A stretch of 64,000 nt of DNA, taken from NCBI RefSeq assembly GCF_039555535.1, contig NZ_CP154630.1, positions 509,001-573,000 on the forward strand, given 5' to 3'. This stretch comes from Stenotrophomonas maltophilia. Its GTDB lineage: Bacteria > Pseudomonadota > Gammaproteobacteria > Xanthomonadales > Xanthomonadaceae. The notes beneath the pieces were generated by a model, which was not told the DNA's origin, did not search any database, and saw only the letters and a program-made list of their open reading frames with translations. This document shows, in pieces, positions 26,017 through 33,637 of the stretch; within the stretch, counting starts at the first letter, position 1; every line of letters starts with the position of its first letter. The translations under genes and the position numbers were made by a program.

Positions 26017-27666
26017 ATGCATACCATTGAAGTCGTCCTGGCGATGCTGGTAGCCGTTGTCGCCAGCGGCTACCTGGTTCGCGTCCTGCCGTTCTCGTTG
26101 CCGCTGCCGCTGGTGCAGATCGGCCTGGGCGCGGTCATCGCCGGGGTGTTCAACCGCGGCCACGCGCTGGAGCCGGAAGTGTTCTTCCTGCTGTTCCTGC
26201 CGCCGCTGCTGTTCCTGGATGGCTGGCGCATTCCCAAGCAGGGCCTGTTCCGCGACAAGGGCGCGATCCTCGAGCTGGCCTTCGGCCTGGTGGTATTCAC
26301 CGTGATCGGCGCCGGCTTCCTGATCCACTGGCTGATTCCGGTGATGCCGCTGGCGGTGTGCTTCGCACTGGCGGCGATCGTGTCGCCCACCGATCCGGTG
26401 GCAGTCGGTGCGATCGCCTCCAAGGCACCGATTCCGAAGCGGCTGATGCACATCCTGGAAGGCGAGTCGCTGCTCAACGATGCGTCCGGCCTGGTCTGCT
26501 TCCGCTTCGCAGTGGCGGCGGTGATGACCGGCACCTTCTCGCTGGCCACGGCGTCGCTGACCTTCGTGTGGGTGGCGGTGGCCGGCCTGGCGGTGGGCGT
26601 GGCGGTCACTTTGGGTGTGTCCACGTTCCAGCGCTGGCTGTGGCGCCGTTTCGGTGAAGAGCCCGGCGCGGCGATGCTGGTCAACCTGCTCATCCCGTTC
26701 GCGGCCTACCTGTTGGCCGAAGAAATCCATGCCTCGGGCATTCTCGCCGCGGTCGCCGCCGGCATCGCGATGAGCTACGTGGAGCTGACCGGCCGCGTCT
26801 CCGGCAGCATGCGCGTGCAGCGCGCCGGGGTCTGGAACATGCTGCAGTTCAGCTTCAACGGCATCATGTTCGTGCTGCTGGGCGAGCAGCTGCCGGGCAT
26901 CGTCGAACGTGCCACCACCACCATGAACGAAAGCGGCCACCAGAGCGCGTGGTGGCTGCTGGTGTACGTGGTGGTGATCAACCTGGCACTGATCACGCTG
27001 CGCCTGCTGTGGGTGTGGCTGTCGCTGCGCTGGAACCTGCTGCGTGCGCGGCGCCGCGGCCTGGAGCGCGGCGAGGCGCCGAACTGGCGCATCGTGGTGG
27101 CGACCTCGGTGGCCGGCGTGCGCGGTGCGATCACCCTGGCCGGTGTGTTGACCCTGCCGCTGTTCCTGCCCGATGGCAGCGCGTTCCCGGCGCGTGACCT
27201 GGTGATCTTCCTGGCCGCGTCGGTGATCCTGTTCTCGCTGCTGGGCGCCAGCATCGCGCTGCCGCAGCTGCTGAAGGGCCTGCAGCTGCCGGCCGATTCG
27301 GGCGAGCGCAAGGAAGAGGACCTGGCGCGCCGGCTGTCGTCGAAGGCCGCGCTGGCCGGGGTCGAGCGCATGCGCCAGCAGCTGGTGATGAACCAGAATA
27401 CCGAGAACGTGCAGCTGTACAACGACGCTGCGTCGCGGGTGAGCCTGCTGTACCAGCGCCACCTGGAGCGCGACAGTGATGGGCCCGACGTGGACCCGGA
27501 GAAGGTGCGGCGCATGGAGATGGGCTACCGCCAGCTGCGCAGCGCCGGCCTCAATGCCGAGCGCGAGGAACTGTTCCGGCTGACCCGGCGCGGGGTGATC
27601 TCCGATGAGATCTCGCGGCGCCTGATCCGCAACCTGGACCTGCTGGAATCGCGCAAGCGCGAGTGA
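26017..27666 (+). CDS. CPA1 family Na+/H+ antiporter
   Basis: 549 residues. Twelve or so membrane helices (about 1-415) with CPA1 hallmarks: FLLFLPPLLFLDGW, the ion-binding SPTDPVAVGAI pair, EGESLLNDASGLVCFRFAV, and GVRGAITLAGVLTLPLF. A charged helical C-terminal cytosolic tail (about 420-549) carries RRMEMGYRQLRSAG. It would exchange Na+ (or K+) for protons in the inner membrane for pH and salt homeostasis. Ribosome site TGGAAGAAGC. A single gene, ended by a REP dimer. Confidence 0.93.
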   Translation: MHTIEVVLAMLVAVVASGYLVRVLPFSLPLPLVQIGLGAVIAGVFNRGHALEPEVFFLLFLPPLLFLDGWRIPKQGLFRDKGAILELAFGLVVFTVIGAGFLIHWLIPVMPLAVCFALAAIVSPTDPVAVGAIASKAPIPKRLMHILEGESLLNDASGLVCFRFAVAAVMTGTFSLATASLTFVWVAVAGLAVGVAVTLGVSTFQRWLWRRFGEEPGAAMLVNLLIPFAAYLLAEEIHASGILAAVAAGIAMSYVELTGRVSGSMRVQRAGVWNMLQFSFNGIMFVLLGEQLPGIVERATTTMNESGHQSAWWLLVYVVVINLALITLRLLWVWLSLRWNLLRARRRGLERGEAPNWRIVVATSVAGVRGAITLAGVLTLPLFLPDGSAFPARDLVIFLAASVILFSLLGASIALPQLLKGLQLPADSGERKEEDLARRLSSKAALAGVERMRQQLVMNQNTENVQLYNDAASRVSLLYQRHLERDSDGPDVDPEKVRRMEMGYRQLRSAGLNAEREELFRLTRRGVISDEISRRLIRNLDLLESRKRE

Positions 27667-27714
27667 TGCCCGGGCCGGGCCGTGCTGGCGCCGATGCGGA
27701 TCCGGCCTTGGAAT

Positions 27715-27800
27715 GTAGAGCCGAGCCTATGCTCGGCTGCTGTTGCTTCAGGCGTCATGAACCCGGAACGAAAAGCAGCCGAGCATGGGCTCGGCTCTAC
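27715..27800. repeat. SMAG REP dimer
   Basis: GTAGAGCCGAGCCtatGCT unit and its inverted partner ending GGCTCGGCTCTAC, 86 bp in all, between the antiporter and DUF3297 genes. Confidence 0.85.
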
Positions 27801-27813
27801 ATGCCGGTGCTGC

Positions 27814-28062
27814 TTACTCCGGCTTCTGGTCCAGGAAATACGCCTCGACCTTGCCCTTGACCTTGATGGTCATCGGGTTGCCGCGGCGGTCGCGGGCCTT
27901 GCCGGCCTGCACGCGGATCCAGCCTTCGCTGATCGAGTATTCCTCGACGTTGTCGCGCTCGACGTCGTTGAAACGCACGCCGACGCCACGCTCCAGCGCC
28001 TGCGCATCATGGAAGGGGCTGGCCGGGTTGATCGCCAGGTGGTCGGGAGGGGTATCGCTCAT
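27814..28062 (-). CDS. DUF3297 family protein
   Basis: 82 residues. The sequence MSDTPPDHLAINPASPF through ERGVGVRFNDVERDNVEEYSISEGWIRV and AGKARDRRGNPMTIKVKG is the whole DUF3297 profile, so the gene is complete. Function unknown; it is widespread in proteobacteria. It is divergent from the DUF6630 gene with a 90-bp gap and ends just after a REP dimer. Confidence 0.9.
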   Translation of the reverse strand: MSDTPPDHLAINPASPFHDAQALERGVGVRFNDVERDNVEEYSISEGWIRVQAGKARDRRGNPMTIKVKGKVEAYFLDQKPE

Positions 28063-28118
28063 CGCTTCATTCACAGTGACGGCCACCAAGGCCGGCTTCA
28101 GCGGCACAGGATAAACCG

Positions 28119-28124
28119 TAGAAT
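28119..28124 (+). promoter_or_regulatory. -10 box TAGAAT for the DUF6630 gene
   Basis: TAGAATGCCGG, with TAGAAT at 28119-28124, lies 29 nt before the start codon. The same TAnAATG-GC-rich layout precedes rsmC-like, gph and cobC-like genes in this window. No good -35 is visible. Confidence 0.45.
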
Positions 28125-28152
28125 GCCGGCCTGCCCCAGAGGAAGTTCCGCC

Positions 28153-28695
28153 ATGCCTGACAACAGCGACTATTTCGACTTCGAGGAAGACATCCACGAC
28201 TTCGACGAAGATGGCTTCGAGGCGCGGGTCTGGAACCTGCTGGTACTGATCAACCCGGGCGACGAGGAACTGGCCCTGCAGCAGTTCAACCGCTGGCGCG
28301 AGCATCTGGCCGAGGACGGGCAGCCGCTGGAAGCGGACAGCGACTGGCTGCCGGCCCTGTTCACGGCCATTGCCTGGCAGTCCGGTTTCGAGGTGGAACG
28401 TGATGACCTGGAATCGCTGCAGTCGGCGGTGAACGAGCTGTCGGCGCGCTTCAACCTGCAGCTGGACTGGGGCGGCGACCTGGACGACGAGGACTTCGCC
28501 GAAGGCCTGGACGGCGTGCAGCTGATGTCCACCGCCTTCGACCGCCTGCGCGAGCACAACTACACGCTGTGGAGCGTGGATGCCGGCAGCGACGGCTTCA
28601 CCGGGGTGATGGCATTGACCCGCGACGACGACGCGATGCTGGCGCTGTGCTCGCTGCTGAACGTGGAAATCCGGCTGGGCAGCGACCCGTTCTGA
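28153..28695 (+). CDS. DUF6630-like acidic protein
   Basis: 180 residues, strongly acidic (FDFEEDIHDFDEDGFE at the start, DLDDEDFAEGLDG in the middle). No signal peptide or membrane segment. The layout resembles DUF6630 proteins of Xanthomonadaceae; no function is known. Ribosome site AGAGGAAG 7 nt before the ATG. A single gene followed by three REP units. Confidence 0.75.
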   Translation: MPDNSDYFDFEEDIHDFDEDGFEARVWNLLVLINPGDEELALQQFNRWREHLAEDGQPLEADSDWLPALFTAIAWQSGFEVERDDLESLQSAVNELSARFNLQLDWGGDLDDEDFAEGLDGVQLMSTAFDRLREHNYTLWSVDAGSDGFTGVMALTRDDDAMLALCSLLNVEIRLGSDPF

Positions 28696-28717
28696 GCAGG
28701 ACGGCAGCGCTGCGCAT

Positions 28718-28820
28718 GTAGAGCCGAGCCCGCGCCCGGCTGCAGTCCGTTCTCTTGTAGAGCCGAGCCCATGCTCGGCTGCAGTCCGCGTAGAGCAGCC
28801 GAGCGTGGGCTCGGCTCTAC
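28718..28820. repeat. Three SMAG REP units
   Basis: GTAGAGCCGAGCCcgc (28718), GTAGAGCCGAGCCcatGCT (28757) and the inverted unit ending GGCTCGGCTCTAC (28820). Confidence 0.85.
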
Positions 28821-28841
28821 AGGAGGCAAACGGCAGCCTGC

Positions 28842-29117
28842 CTACGGCCGGTACTGCGCCCTGGCGTTTGCAATCACGGCTTTGACAAGGTCACGGTCGG
28901 CGTGCCGGGAAATGGCCCGCGCACCGAGCGCGATTGCCTGCGCGCGCAGCTCGGCGGTGACATCGTAGTGGGCACCGCTGGCCTTGTTCTGGAAGGCCCG
29001 CAGGGGAATGCCGAGCTGCGCCGCCATGGCGTGCAGCTCGGGCAGGGTGTCGGCCATCAGGTGCGCCCAGCGCTGTCCGCGCCAGGGATGCACCGCGTCA
29101 TCGACGTAGACCGTCAC
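28842..29117 (-). CDS. DUF4031 family protein
   Basis: 91 residues from the GTG of MTVYVDDAVHPWRGQRW. The blocks VYVDDA-PWRGQ-WAHLMAD, LHAMAAQLGIPL-AFQ and HYDVTAELRAQAIALGA are the complete DUF4031 signature. Function unknown. It lies 13 bp downstream of the preceding minus-strand gene, so the two are probably co-transcribed. The start is inferred from family alignment, because no clear ribosome site is seen. Confidence 0.8.
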   Translation of the reverse strand: MTVYVDDAVHPWRGQRWAHLMADTLPELHAMAAQLGIPLRAFQNKASGAHYDVTAELRAQAIALGARAISRHADRDLVKAVIANARAQYRP

Positions 29118-29130
29118 GGCCGCGGCCGGT

Positions 29131-29631
29131 TCAGGCCTGCGGCTTGCTGTCGCTGTCAGCGGCCGGGGTGGCCTTGGCATCGGCAGCAGCTTCAACCACG
29201 TCACCTTCGGCGGCCTCGGCGGCTTCGCCTTCCTCGCCTTCAGCAGCGTCGACGCCTTCGAACTCGGCAACCAGCTTGTCCAGGTACTCGTCAGCGGTCT
29301 GGCCGGACTCTTCGGCCAGGGTGTCCAGCAGCTTCTGCAGCAGTTCGGAATATTCCAGGTTGACCTTGCGGCCTTCCTTCTCCTGCACGTTGGACAGGTG
29401 CTTGAGCATGGCCAGCATCGGCACCGGGTTCTCGGCGTTGCCCATGGTCTGGCCGCCGATGGCCAGCAGCCACTCACGGCCCTGCAGGCCGATGGCGGCG
29501 ACCACCTGGCCGTCTTCGTTGGTCAGCACGGCATGGTTCTGCACCTGCTGCTGGGCGTTCAGGCGCAGGAACGGGCGCTTGGCCTGCTGCTTCTTGCGCT
29601 TGTCGCGCTTGGCCTTGGAGTTCTGGGACAT
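29131..29631 (-). CDS. Lys-rich/acidic-tailed cytosolic protein
   Basis: 166 residues. A strongly basic N-terminus (MSQNSKAKRDKRKKQQAKR) is followed by a compact middle (AVLTNEDGQVVAAIGLQG-EWLLAIGG) and a very acidic, Ala/Glu-rich C-terminal tail (about residues 125-166). No family recognised. The bipolar charge suggests nucleic-acid or ribosome interaction, but that is speculation. It is upstream of, and closely linked to, the DUF4031 gene. Confidence 0.72.
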   Translation of the reverse strand: MSQNSKAKRDKRKKQQAKRPFLRLNAQQQVQNHAVLTNEDGQVVAAIGLQGREWLLAIGGQTMGNAENPVPMLAMLKHLSNVQEKEGRKVNLEYSELLQKLLDTLAEESGQTADEYLDKLVAEFEGVDAAEGEEGEAAEAAEGDVVEAAADAKATPAADSDSKPQA

Positions 29632-29686
29632 GGGGTGGAATCACCTGGAAACGGAAAGACCGCCATTGTAGCGGCCGCGCGCAGGT

Positions 29687-29725
29687 GGGGTCAGATCCCT
29701 TTCCACTGGAAAGGGATCTGACCCC
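29687..29725. repeat. GGGGTCAGA hairpin repeat
   Basis: GGGGTCAGATCCCTTTCC and GGAAAGGGATCTGACCCC form a perfect 18-bp stem around ACT. It lies between motB and the Lys-rich gene and could terminate motAB transcripts. Confidence 0.75.
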
Positions 29726-29728
29726 GGT

Positions 29729-30667
29729 TCAGTGCGCCTCACCCTGCGCGGCCTGCACATCCGGGTCGACGGTCGGCGCCGACAGCCCCACCTGCGGGCC
29801 GGCACCGGCCAGGGCGGCCTCCTCGGCGGCCTTGGTCATCACTACGATGCTGATGCGGCGGTTGATCGGGTTCTGCGGGTCGGCCTTGTCGAACAGTACG
29901 GACGAGGACAGGCCGACCACGCGGGTGATCTTGCTGTCATCCAGGCCGCCGTCCACCAGTGCGCGCCGTGCGGCGTTGGCACGATCGGCGCTCAGTTCCC
30001 AGTTGCCATAGCCGCGTGTGGCCGAATAGGCGGTGATGTCGGTGTGGCCGGTCAGGCTGATCCGGTTCGGCACATGGTTCAGGTACTCGGCCAGCTCGTG
30101 CAGGATCTGCTGCGTGTACGGCTTCAGCGTGGCACTGCCAAGGTCGAACATGGGCCGGTTCTGCTTGTCCACGATCTGGATGCGCAGGCCCTCCGGGGTC
30201 AGGTCCAGCAGCAGCTGGTCCTTGAACGGTTCCAGCGCCTGGCTCTTGCTGATCGCTTCCTGCAGCTCCTTCATCAGCTGTTCCAGCTGCTGCTTGTCGC
30301 GCTGCTGCTGGTCCACCGGCTGCGGCACGGCCTCCTTCTGGTTCTGGAAGGGATCGTTGCTGCTGCCGCGCGAGATGTCGGTGGCACCGCCCAGCTTGAT
30401 CATCGAAGTACTGGCGCCGCCCGGTCCGGCCATGCCGGGTGCAGGCGTGGCGTTCTGGCCACTCAGCGGGCTGGGGTTGCGGAAGTACTCGGAAATGGCC
30501 GCACGGTCGTTCTTGTTGGTGGTGGCCATCAGCCACAGCACCAGGAAGAACGCCATCATCGCGGTCACGAAGTCAGCGTAGGCCACCTTCCACGAGCCGC
30601 CGTGATGGGCGGCGTGGCCGGCCTTCTTGACCCGGCGGACGATGACAGTGGGCTTGGTCTCGGCCAT
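29729..30667 (-). CDS. motB: Flagellar stator protein MotB
   Basis: 312 residues. The single membrane helix (about 28-48) holds the proton-binding Asp at residue 32 (AYADFVTAMMAFF), the same number as in Escherichia coli. A Gln-rich plug/linker region is followed by an OmpA-like peptidoglycan-binding domain (about 170-280, with LTGHTDITAYS and LSADRANAARRALVD). It anchors the stator to the cell wall and with MotA conducts protons to drive flagellar rotation. It starts 3 bp after the motA stop. No other flagellar or chemotaxis genes are in the window. Confidence 0.97.
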   Translation of the reverse strand: MAETKPTVIVRRVKKAGHAAHHGGSWKVAYADFVTAMMAFFLVLWLMATTNKNDRAAISEYFRNPSPLSGQNATPAPGMAGPGGASTSMIKLGGATDISRGSSNDPFQNQKEAVPQPVDQQQRDKQQLEQLMKELQEAISKSQALEPFKDQLLLDLTPEGLRIQIVDKQNRPMFDLGSATLKPYTQQILHELAEYLNHVPNRISLTGHTDITAYSATRGYGNWELSADRANAARRALVDGGLDDSKITRVVGLSSSVLFDKADPQNPINRRISIVVMTKAAEEAALAGAGPQVGLSAPTVDPDVQAAQGEAH

Positions 30668-30670
30668 GGC

Positions 30671-31525
30671 TTACTTGACCGTCTTCAGGTGCTGCTCGAA
30701 ATCGGAGAAGGCCGGGCGCACGTTCGACGGCAGCGTCTTGCGGGCAAACTCCAGCGCGATCTTCGGGTTGTAGCCGCGCAGGCAGGCCAGCAGGGCGGTC
30801 TTCACCGATTCGTAGATGCGGCTGTCCTGTTCGGCGCGGGCTTCCATGGCCGCCGCCATCGGGCCGACGAAGCCATAGCCCAGCAGGATGCCGAGGAAGG
30901 TGCCGACCAGCGCACCGGCGACGTGGCCGCCCACTTCGACGATGTCGCCGCCGATCGAGCCCATGGTGATGACGATGCCCAGCACCGCCGCCACGATGCC
31001 GAAACCGGGCAATCCGTCGGCGACCTTGGTCAGCACCTGCGACGGCGCCATGGCTTCTGCATGGTGCTTTTCCAGCTCCAGTTCCAGCAGCGGTTCCAGC
31101 TCGTGCGGCTCGATGTTGCTGCCGATCATCAGGCGCAGGCAGTCGGTGATGAAGTCGATCAGGTGATGGTCGGCCTGCACCTTGGGATAGTTCCCGAACA
31201 GCGCGCTCTCGGCTGGACGCTCGACATGGTCTTCCAGTGCCATGAAGCCTTCGCGGCGCGCCTTGTTCAGCAGCTCATAGAGCAGGCTGAGGACGTCGAT
31301 GTAGTCCTGCTGCTTGTAGCGGGGGCCCTTGAACACGCCCACCATGGCCTGCAGGGTCTGCTTGACCGTCTTGGCGGGGGTGCCGACCAGGAAGGCGCCG
31401 AGTGCGGCGCCGCCGATGATGACCAGTTCGTAGGGTTGCCAGAGGGCACCCAGGCGGCCGTGGGCACCGAGGTAGCCCCCGATCACGCTGATGATGACGA
31501 CCAGGAATCCAACGATGATGAGCAT
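30671..31525 (-). CDS. motA: Flagellar stator protein MotA
   Basis: 284 residues from the ATG of MLIIVGFLVV. With this start Arg90, Glu98 and Pro173 fall at the same numbers as the functional residues in Escherichia coli MotA, which supports it over a TTG 12 bp upstream. Four membrane helices lie at about 1-20, 33-50, 170-190 and 200-220, with the large cytoplasmic loop between helices 2 and 3. It forms the A5B2 proton-driven stator with MotB. A sigma-28-like promoter candidate lies 30 bp upstream. Confidence 0.97.
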   Translation of the reverse strand: MLIIVGFLVVIISVIGGYLGAHGRLGALWQPYELVIIGGAALGAFLVGTPAKTVKQTLQAMVGVFKGPRYKQQDYIDVLSLLYELLNKARREGFMALEDHVERPAESALFGNYPKVQADHHLIDFITDCLRLMIGSNIEPHELEPLLELELEKHHAEAMAPSQVLTKVADGLPGFGIVAAVLGIVITMGSIGGDIVEVGGHVAGALVGTFLGILLGYGFVGPMAAAMEARAEQDSRIYESVKTALLACLRGYNPKIALEFARKTLPSNVRPAFSDFEQHLKTVK

Positions 31526-31554
31526 GGGGCGACGCAAGGAGAGGGGATATCTCC

Positions 31555-31581
31555 TTGTCGGCCCGTCGCCTGGTTTTCTGA
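31555..31581 (-). promoter_or_regulatory. Candidate sigma-28 (FliA) promoter for motAB
   Basis: Read on the minus strand: TCAGAAAA, 11 nt, GCCGACAA. The -10 half matches GCCGATAA at 7 of 8 positions with the correct 11-nt spacing; the -35 half is weak. It is 30 bp upstream of the motA start. Confidence 0.45.
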
Positions 31582-31616
31582 AGAGGGAATTCTGTGAAAT
31601 CGGTCAGCGGGATGTT

Positions 31617-32084
31617 TCAGCCCGCCACGCCGGCTTCAGCGCCGCCGCGCTGCAGCGGATCGGGCCAGGGCTCGCCATTGCCGGTGAACGAAAGTGAGAC
31701 GGAGTTCAGGCAGTGGCGCTCGTAGGTCGGCGGCGGGCCGTCCGGGAACACGTGGCCCAGGTGGCTGCCGCAGCGCGCGCAGGTGATCTCGGTGCGGACC
31801 ATGCCGTGGCTGGTATCGCGGATCTCGCGCACATGCGCCGGGTCGAACGGCGCGAAGAAGCTGGGCCAGCCAGTGCCGGAATCGAACTTGGTACTGGAGC
31901 GGAACAGCGGCAGCGCGCACAGCCGGCAGCAGTAGACGCCCTCACGCTTGTTGTCGAGGAACACGCCACAGAACGGTGCCTCGGTGCCGTGCTGCAGCAG
32001 CACGCGGCGCTCTTCGCTGCTGAGGCCGGCGACCAGCGCCTCGGTCTGGGTGGCAGTGGGGGGCGTCAGGTCGAAGGCGGTCAT
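31617..32084 (-). CDS. msrB: Cytosolic methionine-R-sulfoxide reductase MsrB
   Basis: 155 residues from the ATG at MTAFDLTPP. Zinc site CRLC (Cys53/56) and CARC (Cys102/105); catalytic Cys125 in RHCLNSVSL; a candidate resolving Cys39 in EAPFCGVF. There is no signal peptide, so it acts in the cytosol on methionine-R-sulfoxide in proteins. It stands alone between motA and a small secreted protein. A second MsrB at 58796 carries an export signal; the two are about half identical by eye and have different cellular locations. Confidence 0.95.
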   Translation of the reverse strand: MTAFDLTPPTATQTEALVAGLSSEERRVLLQHGTEAPFCGVFLDNKREGVYCCRLCALPLFRSSTKFDSGTGWPSFFAPFDPAHVREIRDTSHGMVRTEITCARCGSHLGHVFPDGPPPTYERHCLNSVSLSFTGNGEPWPDPLQRGGAEAGVAG

Positions 32085-32225
32085 GGGGGCGCTCCGTGGG
32101 GGGTGATGGCCTGGGGATGCGGGAAAACGTGGGGGTGATGGCGCGACCTTGCAAGTGTGATGGCCGTTCATGGCGGGCACACGGGGGCAGGCGCATGGTG
32201 AAGACGATCCACGCCGGAGCGTGCC

Positions 32226-32597
32226 ATGAAATCGCCCCTTCCCTTGTTGTTGCTGGCCCTGCTGCCTGCGTTGGCGCTGGCCCAGGTGCCGACCGCCGAT
32301 CCCACCGCCACCCGCAGCACCACCACCGTGGCGCCCGCCCCGGTGCCACCGCCGCCACAGGCTGCGCGCCCGCAGCCGCAGGTATTGCCCTCGCCGCAGC
32401 CGGCGCAGCCGATCAAGTCCACCGGGCCGGCCCAGGTCGCGCCGACGCCGGTACCGAAGCCGGCCGACAAGGTCTACGACCGCAACGGTCGCATCATTCC
32501 CGGCGTGCGCCCGGCCGGTCCCAACCGCGTGTTCGATTCGCGCACCGGGCGTTATCTCGACAGCGTGCCGCAGGGCGACGGCCAGCAGATCCGGTAA
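32226..32597 (+). CDS. Small Pro-rich exported protein
   Basis: 123 residues. Signal peptide about 1-19 ([15 protein letters not shown]). The mature part has a Pro/Ala/Gln-rich low-complexity stretch (about 30-85), then a conserved-looking tail [25 protein letters not shown]. Function unknown. The ATG is the first after GTGCC, with no clear ribosome site; the signal peptide supports the start. Confidence 0.65.
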   Translation: MKSPLPLLLLALLPALALAQVPTADPTATRSTTTVAPAPVPPPPQAARPQPQVLPSPQPAQPIKSTGPAQVAPTPVPKPADKVYDRNGRIIPGVRPAGPNRVFDSRTGRYLDSVPQGDGQQIR

Positions 32598-32748
32598 GGC
32601 CGCGCTACGCCCGGCGGCGCAGCTGAACCCCCGAAAACAACATCCTGCCGATCACTGCTTTTTCGCCTGCGATTAACCGATCCGGGACCACCGTGGCCCT
32701 GCGTCGGCATTCCGCCGCCGCATGTCCTTCGTCCACTGGATCGCGATC

Positions 32749-32901
32749 ATGAAAAACCAGCAGAACCGTCATCCCGGCAAGGAACCGCAGGGCCGCAACC
32801 CGCAACAGCAGCAACAGCAGCAACAGATGGAGCCGCAGCAGCCGCACAAGGGCGGCAAGCAGCAGGAACAGCGCTCGCAGAAACATCCGCAGCAGCGTTG
32901 A
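32749..32901 (+). CDS. 50-residue Gln/His-rich protein
   Basis: 50 residues beginning MKNQQNRHPGKEPQGR, with a run of seven Gln (residues 20-26) and a basic QEQRSQKHPQQR end; 18 of 50 residues are Gln. An in-frame ATG 27 bp upstream (MSFVHWIAI) would add nine residues. The CAG/CAA tract may be unstable. The frame is intact and ends just before a perfect inverted repeat. Coding status is plausible, function unknown. Confidence 0.45.
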   Translation: MKNQQNRHPGKEPQGRNPQQQQQQQQMEPQQPHKGGKQQEQRSQKHPQQR

Positions 32902-32915
32902 CTGTTGCCATGACC

Positions 32916-32996
32916 GGGGTCAGAGCCCGCTGCGCGGGATCCGACCCCTCGCATCCCCCGGCCGGGGTCGGATCCCGCGCAGCGGGCTCTGACCCC
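32916..32996. repeat. GGGGTCAGA inverted repeat, long form
   Basis: GGGGTCAGAGCCCGCTGCG through GGGATCCGACCCC (32916-32948) is mirrored perfectly by GGGGTCGGATCCC to GGGCTCTGACCCC (32964-32996) around a 15-nt loop. The stem is 33 bp. Confidence 0.8.
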
Positions 32997-33008
32997 ACCC
33001 CGGCCGGC

Positions 33009-33488
33009 TCAATCGGGAATCGGCAGGCTCAGCGTCTCCTTCACCTCTTCCATCACGATGTAGCTCTTCGACTCACGTACATGCGGCAGCGTCAGCAGCG
33101 TGCTGCCCAGCAGCTTGCGGTAGGAGGCCATTTCGCTGATCCGCGCTTTCAGCAGGTAATCGAAGTCGCCCGACACCAGATGGCACTCCAGCACGTTGGG
33201 CAGCTTCAGGGCCGCGCGCCGGAATTCCTCGAAGATGTCGCCGGACTTGTACGCCAGGCTGATCTCCACGAACACCAGCAGGCTGGCCTTCACCGCCGCA
33301 GGGTCCAGGTGGGCGTGGTAACCGGTGATCACCCCCTCGCGCTCCAGCCGGCGTACGCGCTCGGTGCATGGGGTGGTGGACAGGCCGACCCGCTCACCCA
33401 GTTCGGTGAAGGAGATGCGGCCTTCGGCCTGCAGGATGCGCAGGATCTTGCGGTCGATCTTGTCCAGTTCGCGGGTACGGGTGGCCAT
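33009..33488 (-). CDS. Lrp/AsnC family regulator (probable dad regulator)
   Basis: 159 residues from the ATG at MATRTRELDK; a TTG 9 bp upstream is less likely. Helix-turn-helix at about 10-60 (DRKILRILQAEGRISFTELGERVGLST, then CTERVRRLEREGVITGYHAHLDP). The RAM effector domain follows (about 70-150, VLECHLVSGDFDYLLKARISEM). Length and sequence match Lrp itself. It diverges from dadA-alr, the D-alanine catabolic operon that Lrp-type regulators control in pseudomonads and enterics. An interrupted palindrome lies in the gap. Confidence 0.9.
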   Translation of the reverse strand: MATRTRELDKIDRKILRILQAEGRISFTELGERVGLSTTPCTERVRRLEREGVITGYHAHLDPAAVKASLLVFVEISLAYKSGDIFEEFRRAALKLPNVLECHLVSGDFDYLLKARISEMASYRKLLGSTLLTLPHVRESKSYIVMEEVKETLSLPIPD

Positions 33489-33513
33489 GGCCGTCAACCT
33501 TGCGGAATGAATT

Positions 33514-33530
33514 GCAGGAGAACATCCTGC
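33514..33530. promoter_or_regulatory. Lrp-operator-like palindrome
   Basis: GCAGGAgaacaTCCTGC, a 6-5-6 palindrome 26 bp from the Lrp start on the side of the shared promoter region; a TATACT -10-like box for dadA lies at 33573-33578. Confidence 0.5.
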
Positions 33531-33637
33531 CGGTCTATTGCAAATCAGGCAAATCTACTGGTATCGGCTGTCTATACTTCCCCAATTATGGTCCCGGCAC
33601 GCTCCAGTGCAGGGAATGATCGGGTTGGAGAAGTCCC

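Noticed and set aside
24967..27462. Antisense open frame of 831 codons over the dioxygenase and antiporter genes
   Set aside because: Gln/Arg/His-rich translation with no domain; both sense genes have clear families.
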